A stretch of DNA of 21,163 bases from positions 1 to 21,163 of the forward strand of contig ONXP01000087.1 of assembly GCA_900321865.1 (NCBI GenBank), written 5' to 3'. This document shows positions 1 to 8,274 of this stretch, piece by piece (within the stretch, counting starts at the first letter, position 1; every line of letters starts with the position of its first letter). The stretch comes from an uncultured Elusimicrobia bacterium (GTDB lineage: Bacteria; RUG730). Position numbers and translations under genes: made by a program. The notes below the pieces were generated by a model. The model saw only the letters and a list, made by a program, of their open reading frames with translations. It ran no database searches and had not been told where the DNA came from.

Positions 1-778
1 AAGTCGGTTCATCTAAATCTTCTTTTATGGATACATACCTCTTTCCATAAATAGAATTATCTATAGGATACGGAGCTTCTCCTTCTTTACCCACTCCAAC
101 AGTATAGATTTTTATTCCAACTTCTTTTGCTAAATTAGATGCTGTAATGGGATCAACTTCCCCCATATTACTTCTACCATCTGTAAATAAAATAATTATT
201 TTTTCTTTTGATTTTATATTTTTTAATCTGCCAGATGCTACAACTATAGCATTGCCAATAGCAGTCCCATCTACCGGAACACTGCCTATTATAGATTTAT
301 CTAATACATTTAAAAGAGCCTTATGATCTGTTGTAAGAGGACATTCTGCAAAAGCTACTCCAGCAAAAATAACTAATCCAATCCTATCAAATTCCCTTTT
401 TTCTATAAAACTTTTTGTAACATCCTTTGCAACTGTAAATCTATTTCCAGGCTGAAAATCTTCGGCACGCATACTAGTAGATGTATCTAAACAAATCATA
501 ATATCATAACCAGAAGATAAAACTTCCTGCATTTTATTACCGTGTTGAGGCCTAGATAATGCAAAAATAGCCAAAGAAAGAAATAAAATATTTAAAAAAT
601 TTAGAATATTATTTCTAGAAAAAACAGTAAATATTTTATTGCCAAAAGAAGATTTTATTAAATTTAAATTTGAATAATCGAGTGATGAAATATATTTATT
701 TTTTTTAAAGAAAAATTTATAAATAAAATAAAAAACTAATAAAAATAAATATAAAAAATAAGGATATTTAAAGCTCAT
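1..778 (-). CDS. batA: BatA-like von Willebrand factor A membrane protein (3' end cut by window edge)
   Basis: The reading frame starts at ATG 778-776 and stays open to the window edge, giving 259 codons with the C-terminus missing. The N-terminus is hydrophobic (about residues 5-22), and a second hydrophobic stretch (about residues 58-72, ending in ALSRPQ) precedes a VWA domain. The metal-ion (MIDAS) site is visible as DTSTS near residue 93, with a later FTDG motif near residue 180. RPQ before the VWA domain, followed by a DxSxS motif and MRAEDF, is typical of BatA/BatB proteins encoded with MoxR ATPases and DUF58 proteins. The start overlaps the end of the upstream gene by 11 bases (768-778), so the two are translationally coupled. 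In this family the VWA domain faces the periplasm; its exact role is unsettled (stress or aerotolerance, envelope assembly). Downstream TPR-bearing Bat genes would lie beyond the left edge. Confidence 0.85.
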   Translation of the reverse strand, partial: MSFKYPYFLYLFLLVFYFIYKFFFKKNKYISSLDYSNLNLIKSSFGNKIFTVFSRNNILNFLNILFLSLAIFALSRPQHGNKMQEVLSSGYDIMICLDTSTSMRAEDFQPGNRFTVAKDVTKSFIEKREFDRIGLVIFAGVAFAECPLTTDHKALLNVLDKSIIGSVPVDGTAIGNAIVVASGRLKNIKSKEKIIILFTDGRSNMGEVDPITASNLAKEVGIKIYTVGVGKEGEAPYPIDNSIYGKRYVSIKEDLDEPT

Positions 779-1739
779 TTTTCTCGTTTTCCTCTGGATT
801 TTTCTTAGTATTTATTACATAACTACGAACAAAATCTAAATGCGACTTTATAATATCATTATCTGGAATGTATTTTGCAAATTTTACTAAATCCATTTCT
901 GACATCAAATCTCTCAAGCTCCTAGCCTCTTTTTTGTCAAATTTTGCTCTTAAAAGTGTATGATAAACCTCCATCGTGGTTTTATCTAATATTTCTATCT
1001 CGTATCTCGTTTCCAAATATTCTCTTAAAATTTCCGATAATTCTATATAAAATGCTTTTATTTCAATATTATCTTTAAAATTCAAACTGCTAATTTTGTT
1101 TAATCTAAAAAATGCCCTTTGATGAGGTAATAATTTTTTTTCTAAAGTTTTTATTTTCAGCTCATAAAAATACTTATAAAAAATAAATCCAATAAAAAAA
1201 ATTAAAAAAATGATAACAAAAAAAAGAAATATATTAAAAGGAAAAATGTTTTCTATATTTTTTATATCAATAAGCCCTAATTTTTGATCTTTAAGTTTAT
1301 CTTTGTTTAAATCTATTAAACTATTTACAGTAATCAAAATGTCAGGCAAAGTATAATTCAATGTTTTATCTTTTAATTTATAGTTTATGCTTAAACCTTT
1401 TATGATAAACTGGCCAATATCAAATTTTATCAAAAAAAAATAATATTTTTGATTTAAATATTTTGAAAAAGCTACTTTTTTTATATTAGAACGATAAGAA
1501 CTTTTAATTTCAAAATTTGACAATGTTTCTTTTATGTCAAAATCATTCAACAAAATATCTTCAGAATAACTTAAATTGATTTCATAAGGAATAATGGCAC
1601 CTAATAAAGTGCTGGTAGATATTTTGGTTTCTATTTTTAATAATTTATCGTCAGAAACATATTTTTGAGAAACCAATTTGGCAAATGAATTTACCACTAA
1701 AACACATAAAAATAAAATTAAAAAAAAAACTTTTTTCAT
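768..1739 (-). CDS. Bat-locus membrane protein with signal peptide, periplasmic domain and cytoplasmic tail (BatD/DUF4381-like)
   Basis: This 323-residue protein has a clear Sec signal (residues 1-20, ending NSFA), a roughly 145-residue extracytoplasmic beta-type region, and one transmembrane segment at about 168-190. Its cytoplasmic tail of about 130 residues contains an alpha-helical motif (FYIELSEILREYLETRY, near 227-243). That helix-rich tail is typical of the small proteins found between DUF58 and VWA genes in MoxR/Bat clusters (DUF4381-like, or the C-terminal part of BatD-type proteins). The downstream BatA gene overlaps it by 11 bases, supporting a role in the same envelope complex. 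ATG 1739 is chosen because it gives a complete signal peptide, but no Shine-Dalgarno sequence is present: the bases just upstream are a poly-T tract and a hairpin. The family call rests on architecture and context; the periplasmic part is not recognised. Confidence 0.7.
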   Translation of the reverse strand: MKKVFFLILFLCVLVVNSFAKLVSQKYVSDDKLLKIETKISTSTLLGAIIPYEINLSYSEDILLNDFDIKETLSNFEIKSSYRSNIKKVAFSKYLNQKYYFFLIKFDIGQFIIKGLSINYKLKDKTLNYTLPDILITVNSLIDLNKDKLKDQKLGLIDIKNIENIFPFNIFLFFVIIFLIFFIGFIFYKYFYELKIKTLEKKLLPHQRAFFRLNKISSLNFKDNIEIKAFYIELSEILREYLETRYEIEILDKTTMEVYHTLLRAKFDKKEARSLRDLMSEMDLVKFAKYIPDNDIIKSHLDFVRSYVINTKKNPEENEKNEL

Positions 1740-1777
1740 AAAAAAATAGGGAAAGATTATTTATTCTCTTTCCCTAT
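1740..1777 (-). terminator. Rho-independent terminator after the glycoside phosphorylase gene
   Basis: A perfect 11-bp inverted repeat (arms 1746-1756 and 1767-1777, 10-base loop) lies 20 bases beyond the stop of the minus-strand phosphorylase gene. Read on the minus strand it is followed by a run of T (1745-1740). It ends directly against the ATG of the next minus-strand gene (1739), leaving no room for a separate leader. Confidence 0.8.
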
Positions 1778-1796
1778 AAATAGGCCCTTTTTAAGT

Positions 1797-4700
1797 TTAA
1801 TTTAAAATAACAGTTATTCTTTTTACATTGCCTGATCTTATATCTTTTGCAACATCTCCGACTATTTTATCCCCAACAATTTCTACATCTTTATCACCGT
1901 ATGAAACTATATATTTTTCTATTTTTGCAGAATCTATATCATTTATGAAAACATTTTTTCTAGAATCATTTACCAAAATTACTCTAATTTTCCCTAAAAA
2001 TTTAAAAGAAAATATATTTTTTGGAATAATTTTATTAGTTTTTTCACAAACACTTTCTTCTTCAGTAAACAAATAACTAGGCAACTGCGGAGTAAATCTC
2101 ATAGCCAGCTCTTCTCCTTCCATAAAAAACGGCTTCACCCCAGATGTCATAGTTATCCACATTGAAATAAATTCTGCGGTTGATCCTGATAATCTAGAAA
2201 CAAAACCCTGACCGTGAATGTTTGGCTCTGGATGTGCACTACTTACTATAAAAGACGAATTTTCAAAAATACTCCTACCATAAACATTAGGATCCATAAA
2301 TGGAACGAGGCTGGTTTTGGCTAAATCAAAAAATTCTTTCCCTAAATTATTTCTAAGAAGCTCCAACATATATTTATATTCCATATGAAGCCAAACTGAT
2401 TCGTTTTCTAACCATCCAGGAGTAAAAACATTAATTCTGCCTATATTCATATCTACACCTTTTAAAGAGGCATTGACTTTTATCATTTTTAATTTTTTAT
2501 CGTATAAACCACTATTCAATAAATTTTCATGAAACTCTTTTACAGAATTAGGCCTCAACCTGAGATAGTGAACTGGTCCCTCTAAAAATATTGGAAAATC
2601 TTTTCTCTTAAATTCTAAAACTTTTATGTTCTGGAAACCCTTTTTACTAAATTTTCCCTCTATAACTTCATACTTTGTAGGAACATATTCAAAGCTAGTC
2701 ATAACTATATTATCAGAATTAAAAATCCTATCCTTTGATAAAGATTTTTCTAATTTTTCTGAAAATGCATCAATATAATTTTTTATCTCTTTTAATTCAA
2801 CTTCTATATTATTTCCAGAAATTCCAAATCTGACTTTTTCTCTATAATTTTCCTTTATGGTATGAGTTTCGTCCCAAAAGTTAAAATCTAGCAAATTTTT
2901 TAATGTTATATTATAAAGGCTGTTTAAAAACTCAAATGTTTCTTCCATTATTTTAACTTTTGTAATTTTCTTTTCATTTATTTCTGACAACATATTTTTT
3001 AATAGTCTAACAAGCCTTAAAAGTTCCAAAGATTCTGCAGTAGAACTTCCAAATATTCCAGGAAGACCATTTAAAGCATCGCACCAGTTAGGCTTATCTG
3101 TTTCCATTTCGATACCTATACAATCTGGATCAAGTGAAGAATATTTATTAGCCAAAAGTGATAATAATTTATTCAAAAGATTAGTTCTATAAATATCACC
3201 CTTTCCAAAATTAGTCCTAACAACATTAGGATTATTTTCTCTGGATTTAATTAATAATTCTTTTTCATCGTCTTTGTAAACAGCATTAAACTGCTTAGGC
3301 TTACCAAAAGCTAAAACATATTTATTAGATCTAGGTTCTACCATATAACAGTCATCATAAAAAGTATAACTATTATTTTCTAATAACATTTTTTCTAATT
3401 TGTCTGGAAATATTGCTAAATAAAAATCTATTAGATCTAAATTATAATGCCAATGATCAGACCAATAACCTTCAGCATGATTTGCTAAGCTAATTATATC
3501 AGAATACTTTACTATAGAATTTAAAACTGTTTCTTTTGATTTTAAAACTATTTCATTATCTTCAACAAAATTAAAAAAACTGCCGATAGTTATAGGAGAA
3601 CTAATAAACTTTTTTATTTTATCTAAATTTTCATCTAAATTATTAGTCAATTTTTCATTAATCTCACCTTTTACATCTGACAAAAACGAATTAATATTAT
3701 TTATATTAAATTTTACTCCTAAAACTTTTAAAGGATTAAATCCGTCCAATTGGATTAAATTCATAAAAAATACTATCAAATCATCTGACAAATCTTGATT
3801 AAAAAATATATCATTACGTCTATTTTGGTTTACATCTCTATAATTCCCGTTACCTTGGGAATAATACTCAGGTAAAACTATAAAATTATTATATTCTCTT
3901 TCCATATCTCCATGAACCCTGGAATATGTGTAATATACTTTTTTATTTTCTCCTGAACCTATCGTAATAGGATATCCACCTCTTAGGAAATTATCTATAA
4001 AATTTTGCTTACAATAATTGTCAAAATTAAGCATAGAAGATTTTGTGTCAATAGCCTCAGTCAGTTTTTTTATTAAATCTTTATTTTCTTTTTCTTTGTC
4101 CTCAAAAAAATTATCTTTTTCTAATATCATCACTAAATTATCTATGTTTTTGTAATTTGTAGAATGAGCTACAGCAGAATAATAGGTAAACTCTTCTTTC
4201 CCTAAAAGATCTACTTGCATAAATCCCATAGCTAGAGGAGTTTTATTTTTACCTGTAAGATTAGGATCCGTGTCAAATGTTTTTACACTAGTAGAAAGAA
4301 AAACCTTTGGATATGCAAAATTTTTTACCTCGCCAAAAACATTATCTGGATCTATAAAATACTTTGGAGAATGTTTTTTACCAGAATGCTTATAATAACC
4401 AAAATAAAAATTTGCAGCCTTTATTGGAACTATTTCTGGTCTATCCTGAGGCTCAACAGGTAATTTATAAACTGGAACCTTTTTTATATCTGAATAAAAA
4501 ACACCACTATACCAACCCTCAGCAAGACGAGACATATTTTTTAATTGCCAATCCGTAGTTCCATATGGGATTAAATCTGGAACTCCATCTAAACATTCAA
4601 TGCTAATATTTGTATTAAATAAATTTTTAATCGTCAGTTTTTTAAGCAATGCTGGAAATGATTCATTTGGCAATGTAAAAAATTCAGCCGTGCATTCTAT

Positions 4701-5078
4701 CCCTAAATTTTCATTTCTATCTACTAATTTTACTCTATAAGAATTGATATACATGGTCTGAGTAATTTTATTTTGTTCATTGTCAAAAGAATTTTTAAAT
4801 GGCTCGTAAAATGTATTATTAACCTTTATAAAAGTCCTAAAACCTTGTAATTCTGTTTGACGATATGCTTTATTTGCTGCAACAAACTCTAAAATAGCTC
4901 CCTCTTTACTATGTGTTCCAAAGCATGTAATAGCCTGGCCTCTATTAACATAATAACACCACATAGGCTTTCCCCATTCTCCAGCTATGGCTGGAAAAAA
5001 GCTAGAAAAAGATTTGGAATTATTATAATCTTTTATGACAAACTCATCCCCTACAATACTGTATTTTTTATCACTCAT
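1797..5078 (-). CDS. Large inverting glycoside phosphorylase, GH94/GH149/GH161 type; probable beta-1,3-glucan phosphorylase
   Basis: This 1093-residue protein has no signal peptide and should be cytosolic. The N-terminal region (about 20-80: SSFFPAIAGEWG, YVNRGQAI, EFVAANKAY) and the length match the roughly 1100-residue GH161-like phosphorylases often labelled cellobiose phosphorylase. Conserved blocks in order: GNGNYRDVNQNRRND (409-423), EGYWSDHWHYNLDLIDFY (536-553) and KPNWCDALNGLPG (662-674). In the last, Asp667 is in the place of the catalytic acid of GH94-clan enzymes. A late block, SRLSGSTAEFISMW (about 971-984), fits the phosphate site. Such enzymes split beta-glucosidic bonds with phosphate to give glucose 1-phosphate. 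I infer beta-1,3-oligoglucan as substrate from overall resemblance to GH161; beta-1,2- or beta-1,4-glucan is not excluded. AGGAG lies 9 bases before ATG 5078. It follows the AccB-like gene by 17 bases, so they probably share a transcript, and a terminator follows. Confidence 0.75.
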   Translation of the reverse strand: MSDKKYSIVGDEFVIKDYNNSKSFSSFFPAIAGEWGKPMWCYYVNRGQAITCFGTHSKEGAILEFVAANKAYRQTELQGFRTFIKVNNTFYEPFKNSFDNEQNKITQTMYINSYRVKLVDRNENLGIECTAEFFTLPNESFPALLKKLTIKNLFNTNISIECLDGVPDLIPYGTTDWQLKNMSRLAEGWYSGVFYSDIKKVPVYKLPVEPQDRPEIVPIKAANFYFGYYKHSGKKHSPKYFIDPDNVFGEVKNFAYPKVFLSTSVKTFDTDPNLTGKNKTPLAMGFMQVDLLGKEEFTYYSAVAHSTNYKNIDNLVMILEKDNFFEDKEKENKDLIKKLTEAIDTKSSMLNFDNYCKQNFIDNFLRGGYPITIGSGENKKVYYTYSRVHGDMEREYNNFIVLPEYYSQGNGNYRDVNQNRRNDIFFNQDLSDDLIVFFMNLIQLDGFNPLKVLGVKFNINNINSFLSDVKGEINEKLTNNLDENLDKIKKFISSPITIGSFFNFVEDNEIVLKSKETVLNSIVKYSDIISLANHAEGYWSDHWHYNLDLIDFYLAIFPDKLEKMLLENNSYTFYDDCYMVEPRSNKYVLAFGKPKQFNAVYKDDEKELLIKSRENNPNVVRTNFGKGDIYRTNLLNKLLSLLANKYSSLDPDCIGIEMETDKPNWCDALNGLPGIFGSSTAESLELLRLVRLLKNMLSEINEKKITKVKIMEETFEFLNSLYNITLKNLLDFNFWDETHTIKENYREKVRFGISGNNIEVELKEIKNYIDAFSEKLEKSLSKDRIFNSDNIVMTSFEYVPTKYEVIEGKFSKKGFQNIKVLEFKRKDFPIFLEGPVHYLRLRPNSVKEFHENLLNSGLYDKKLKMIKVNASLKGVDMNIGRINVFTPGWLENESVWLHMEYKYMLELLRNNLGKEFFDLAKTSLVPFMDPNVYGRSIFENSSFIVSSAHPEPNIHGQGFVSRLSGSTAEFISMWITMTSGVKPFFMEGEELAMRFTPQLPSYLFTEEESVCEKTNKIIPKNIFSFKFLGKIRVILVNDSRKNVFINDIDSAKIEKYIVSYGDKDVEIVGDKIVGDVAKDIRSGNVKRITVILN

Positions 5079-5095
5079 AAATAAAAACTCCTATT

Positions 5096-5533
5096 TTATT
5101 CTATAGAAAATAATTTTTGGCCATATTCTACTTTATCATTATTTCTTATATATATTTCTTTAATTATGCCATCATAATCCGAAATTATTTCTTTGGGAAT
5201 ATGCATAGATTCAATATATCCTACAACTTGATACTTATTAACCCTGTCCCCAACTTTTAAATTAATTTCTTCAGAATTTTTATCAGTATTATAATTTTTA
5301 AAAATACCTACAGATTTTGATATCACTAAATGACCAGTTTCTTTTTTTGTATCATTTTGACTTTTATTAGAATTGTCTATAATTTCTTCAGATTGTTCAA
5401 AAGAACTGTTAAAATTAGATGGTGAAAAAGATTTTTTAACTCTAACTTTTATATCATCTTTTTCCCAAAAGAATTCCTTTATATTATTATCTTTCACTAA
5501 ATTAAAAATGCTTTCTATTCTTTTTATATCCAT
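5096..5533 (-). CDS. AccB-like biotin carboxyl carrier homologue lacking the biotinyl lysine
   Basis: The 145 residues have full AccB architecture. The N-terminal helix (MDIKRIESIFNLVKDNN) matches the usual DIRKIK-type start, a low-complexity Ser/Asn/Glu linker spans about 35-65, and a biotinyl/lipoyl domain fills 66-145 and ends VEYGQKLFSIE. The family hallmark EAMKM is ESMHI here (108-112): the modified lysine is His111, read clearly from codon CAT. A lysine four residues later (K114) is not at the hairpin tip expected for BirA. The protein therefore should not carry biotin in the normal way. It may be a non-catalytic partner of acetyl-CoA carboxylase, as plant BADC proteins are, or a decayed copy. 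No accC, accA or accD is in the window; accC usually follows accB, but here a glycoside phosphorylase does. GAGG precedes ATG 5533 by 7 bases. Family assignment is secure; function is unknown. Confidence 0.8.
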   Translation of the reverse strand: MDIKRIESIFNLVKDNNIKEFFWEKDDIKVRVKKSFSPSNFNSSFEQSEEIIDNSNKSQNDTKKETGHLVISKSVGIFKNYNTDKNSEEINLKVGDRVNKYQVVGYIESMHIPKEIISDYDGIIKEIYIRNNDKVEYGQKLFSIE

Positions 5534-5554
5534 AAATTCCTCAAAAGATTTTTA

Positions 5555-5583
5555 ATCTTAATATTTTTAAATTTTATTGTCAA
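5555..5583 (-). promoter_or_regulatory. Candidate sigma-70-type promoter before the AccB-like gene
   Basis: On the minus strand there is an exact TTGACA (5583-5578), a 17-base spacer and TAAGAT (5560-5555, 4 of 6 to consensus), 22 bases before ATG 5533. It lies in the 70-base gap after gpmI. A small palindrome, 5-bp arms at 5545-5549 and 5555-5559, overlaps the -10 and start region and might be an operator. AT-rich DNA makes chance -10 matches common; the exact -35 is the stronger evidence. Confidence 0.5.
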
Positions 5584-5603
5584 TCAATATTATATGAAAA
5601 TTT

Positions 5604-7151
5604 TTACTTTTTTATTAAACTTTCACCTAGCATCTCTTTTGGCTTTTCTAATCCCATTAAGTCTAAAATTGTTGGAGCTATATCACACAATTTTCCATTT
5701 TTTAAAGACACATTTTCACCTATAACAATAAATGGCACAGGATTAGTCGTATGTGCTGTAAAAACTTCTTTAGTTATAGGATCAAACATTTTATCAGCAT
5801 TACCATGATCCGCTGTAATTAAAATTATTGCATTTTTTTTCACCAAAAATTCAACAATTTCACCCAAACATTCATCCACAGTTTCTACTGCTTTTACTGC
5901 CGCATCAAAAACTCCAGTATGTCCCACCATATCACAATTTGCAAAATTTAAAATAGTCACATCGTATTTGTTTTTTTCCATCAAAGAAATATATTTGTCT
6001 TTTACTTCATAAGCACTCATCTCAGGCTTTAAATCATATGTAGCAACTTTTGGCGAAGGAATAAGACATCTATCCTCTAGGTCATAAGTTTTTTCTATTC
6101 CACCATTAAAGAAAAATGTAACATGAGCATATTTTTCTGTTTCTGCAATTCGAAGTTGTTTAAGTCCTTTTTTTGAAATATATTCTCCTAAAGTATTTTT
6201 AAGGGCCTCAGGCTTAAAAGCTACATTCACATTAGGCATCGATGCATCATAATTCGTCATACAAACATAAAATACTTTCATTTTTTCTTTTTGAAATTCA
6301 TTAAAATTATCATCAGCAAATACTCTAGTTATTTCTCTAGCTCTATCAGGTCTAAAATTAAAAAATATAATAGAATCATTTTCGCGGATTAACGAAACTG
6401 GTTTTTCTCCATCCATAACTACCATTGGCCTAATGAATTCATCCGTTATAAAAGCTCCATTTTCATCTTTTGTAATATAAGATTTTTCTATTTCTTCAAT
6501 AATATTTTGTCTATCTACCTTAATCCCCTCTCCTCTAACCATTGCAGAATAAGCCTTTTCTATTCTGTTAAAATTTTTATCTCTATCCATAGCATAATAC
6601 CTGCCAGATATAGTAGCTATTTCTCCTATAGAAATTTCTTTCATTTTTTCTTGCAATTTTTTAATAAATTTTACTCCAGATGTCGGAGAAACATCACGAC
6701 CATCAGTTATCACATGAATAAAAACTTTTTTTAAACTTTGTCTTTTTGCAAATTCCAAAAGCCCAAATAAATGCTCAATATGACTATGAACTCCTCCATC
6801 TGACAAAAGTCCAATAAGATGCAAACTAGAATCAAACTTTTTACAATTTAAAACTGCCATACAAAAAGCTTCGTTATCAAAAAAATCTCCATCTTTTATA
6901 GATTTTGTTATTCTGGTAAGCTCTTGATATACAATTCTACCAGCTCCTATATTGGTGTGTCCAACCTCGGAATTTCCCATCTGACCATCTGGAAGCCCTA
7001 CACTCATACCGCTAGCTTCTAAAATAGATGATGAATTTTCTTTTAAAAATTTATCAACATTAGGAGTTTTAGCAAAAAATATAGCATTACCTTCTTTTTC
7101 TTTATTTATACCAAAACCGTCTAATATAATCAAAGCAATAGGTCTATTCAT
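5604..7151 (-). CDS. gpmI: 2,3-bisphosphoglycerate-independent phosphoglycerate mutase
   Basis: GpmI interconverts 3- and 2-phosphoglycerate in the cytosol, in glycolysis and gluconeogenesis. At 515 residues it has the normal length. The alkaline-phosphatase-fold metal motif is at the start (ILDGFG, Asp11), the phosphoserine nucleophile Ser61 is in GQMGNSEVGHTNIGAGR, the substrate-binding stretch SDGGVHSHIEHL lies near 117-128, and the C-terminal metal motif TADHGNADKM is followed by the conserved TAHTTNPVPF. All key residues seem intact, so it should be an active Mn-dependent enzyme. GGAG stands 8 bases before ATG 7151. It begins 19 bases after ftsZ and is probably read from the cysS-ftsA-ftsZ transcript. 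This is an uncommon place for a glycolytic gene. Confidence 0.97.
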   Translation of the reverse strand: MNRPIALIILDGFGINKEKEGNAIFFAKTPNVDKFLKENSSSILEASGMSVGLPDGQMGNSEVGHTNIGAGRIVYQELTRITKSIKDGDFFDNEAFCMAVLNCKKFDSSLHLIGLLSDGGVHSHIEHLFGLLEFAKRQSLKKVFIHVITDGRDVSPTSGVKFIKKLQEKMKEISIGEIATISGRYYAMDRDKNFNRIEKAYSAMVRGEGIKVDRQNIIEEIEKSYITKDENGAFITDEFIRPMVVMDGEKPVSLIRENDSIIFFNFRPDRAREITRVFADDNFNEFQKEKMKVFYVCMTNYDASMPNVNVAFKPEALKNTLGEYISKKGLKQLRIAETEKYAHVTFFFNGGIEKTYDLEDRCLIPSPKVATYDLKPEMSAYEVKDKYISLMEKNKYDVTILNFANCDMVGHTGVFDAAVKAVETVDECLGEIVEFLVKKNAIILITADHGNADKMFDPITKEVFTAHTTNPVPFIVIGENVSLKNGKLCDIAPTILDLMGLEKPKEMLGESLIKK

Positions 7152-7170
7152 ATAAAATCTCCAAAAAAAA

Positions 7171-8271
7171 TTAAATTTTATTTCTTTTTCTAAAATATGC
7201 CGGAATATTATCTAATTCTAAATTTTTCACACTCTGATATGCTGTCAAATTATGATTATTAAACTTTTCTAAATCTCTTAGTTTTTCATCATTTGAGCTA
7301 AAAGTAGATTCCCTAAGATTGGTTGCAATTAACGAAACTTTTATTTTATCTTCTAAAGTATCATCTAAAACTAATCCAGAAAAAATTTCTGCCTGACTAG
7401 AAACTGATTGATGAACCATATCCATTATGTCTTTTACTTCGTTCATTTTTATATTTTTGTTGCCAGTAATATTTACTATGACACCTTTTGTTGCCCCTCT
7501 AATAGATTTTTCATTGAAGAAAGGTAAATTCATTGCCATTTCTGCTGCTTTTATGGCTCTATTTTCCCCGCTAGATTCACCAATTCCCATCAAAGCCTCT
7601 CCAGAATTAGTCATAACAGCCTTTACATCGTTTAAATCTAAGTTTATTACTCCTGTTCCTGTAATTACATCTGTAATACTCTGGATGGACTGCCTTAAAA
7701 CATCATCTATTTTTTCCCAAGCATTTAAACAAGATATAGAACCAGATGCAATATCAAAAATTTTCTGATTTTGGATAACAATTAAAGCATCGACATTCTC
7801 TTTTAATTTTGAAATCCCTTCTATAGCTCTAGCTTCTCTAACTTTACCCTCATAAGCAAAAGGAAAAGTCACCACCCCAACTGTCAAAATATTAAATTCT
7901 CTAGCAACTTTTGCAAAAATAGGAGCTGCTCCTGTTCCAGTCCCTCCGCCCATTCCAGCAGTTAAAAAAATCATATCAGTTCCTGAAATTATTTCTTTTA
8001 TTCTTTCTATATCTTCATTAGCTGCTTTTTCTCCAAGAATTGGATCTCCACCGACACCCAGCCCTTTAGTTATTTTTTCCCCTAATTGAACTCTGACAGA
8101 TGCATTAGATCTTTTTAATGCCTGAACATCTGTATTAGCAGCTATAAAATCTACTCCACATAACTTAAAATCTATCATTCTATTGACTGCATTCCCACCT
8201 GCTCCACCTATTCCTATAATTTTTATATTAGCAGGATAAGGATTAAAAGTCTCTTTTTCTACTGAAAACAT
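7171..8271 (-). CDS. ftsZ: Cell division GTPase FtsZ
   Basis: FtsZ polymerises with GTP into the division ring at midcell. The 366-residue protein has the N-terminal nucleotide loop (GIGGAGGNAVNRM, 20-32), the tubulin signature GGGTGTG (108-114) and the synergy-loop NLDLNDV (210-216) with the two aspartates that catalyse GTP hydrolysis in the neighbouring subunit. After a short linker it ends in a recognisable C-terminal conserved peptide, IPAYFRKR (356-363), which normally binds FtsA and other partners. The protein is therefore canonical. ATG 8271 lies 3 bases after the ftsA stop, and AAGGA about 12 bases upstream lies within the end of ftsA, suggesting translational coupling. Gene order is ftsA-ftsZ, but without the usual ftsQ or mur genes. 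Confidence 0.97.
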   Translation of the reverse strand: MFSVEKETFNPYPANIKIIGIGGAGGNAVNRMIDFKLCGVDFIAANTDVQALKRSNASVRVQLGEKITKGLGVGGDPILGEKAANEDIERIKEIISGTDMIFLTAGMGGGTGTGAAPIFAKVAREFNILTVGVVTFPFAYEGKVREARAIEGISKLKENVDALIVIQNQKIFDIASGSISCLNAWEKIDDVLRQSIQSITDVITGTGVINLDLNDVKAVMTNSGEALMGIGESSGENRAIKAAEMAMNLPFFNEKSIRGATKGVIVNITGNKNIKMNEVKDIMDMVHQSVSSQAEIFSGLVLDDTLEDKIKVSLIATNLRESTFSSNDEKLRDLEKFNNHNLTAYQSVKNLELDNIPAYFRKRNKI

Positions 8272-8274
8272 AAG

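Noticed and set aside
1828-2076. Plus-strand open frame inside the phosphorylase gene
   Set aside because: Shadow of the conserved minus-strand gene, with no ribosome site or family resemblance.
5545-5559. Terminator between gpmI and the AccB-like gene
   Set aside because: The stem has only five AT-rich pairs and sits over the -10 and start region; it fits an operator or chance better.
7427-7768. Open frame on the plus strand inside ftsZ
   Set aside because: It is antisense to a conserved gene, has no ribosome site, and its composition mirrors the FtsZ codons.
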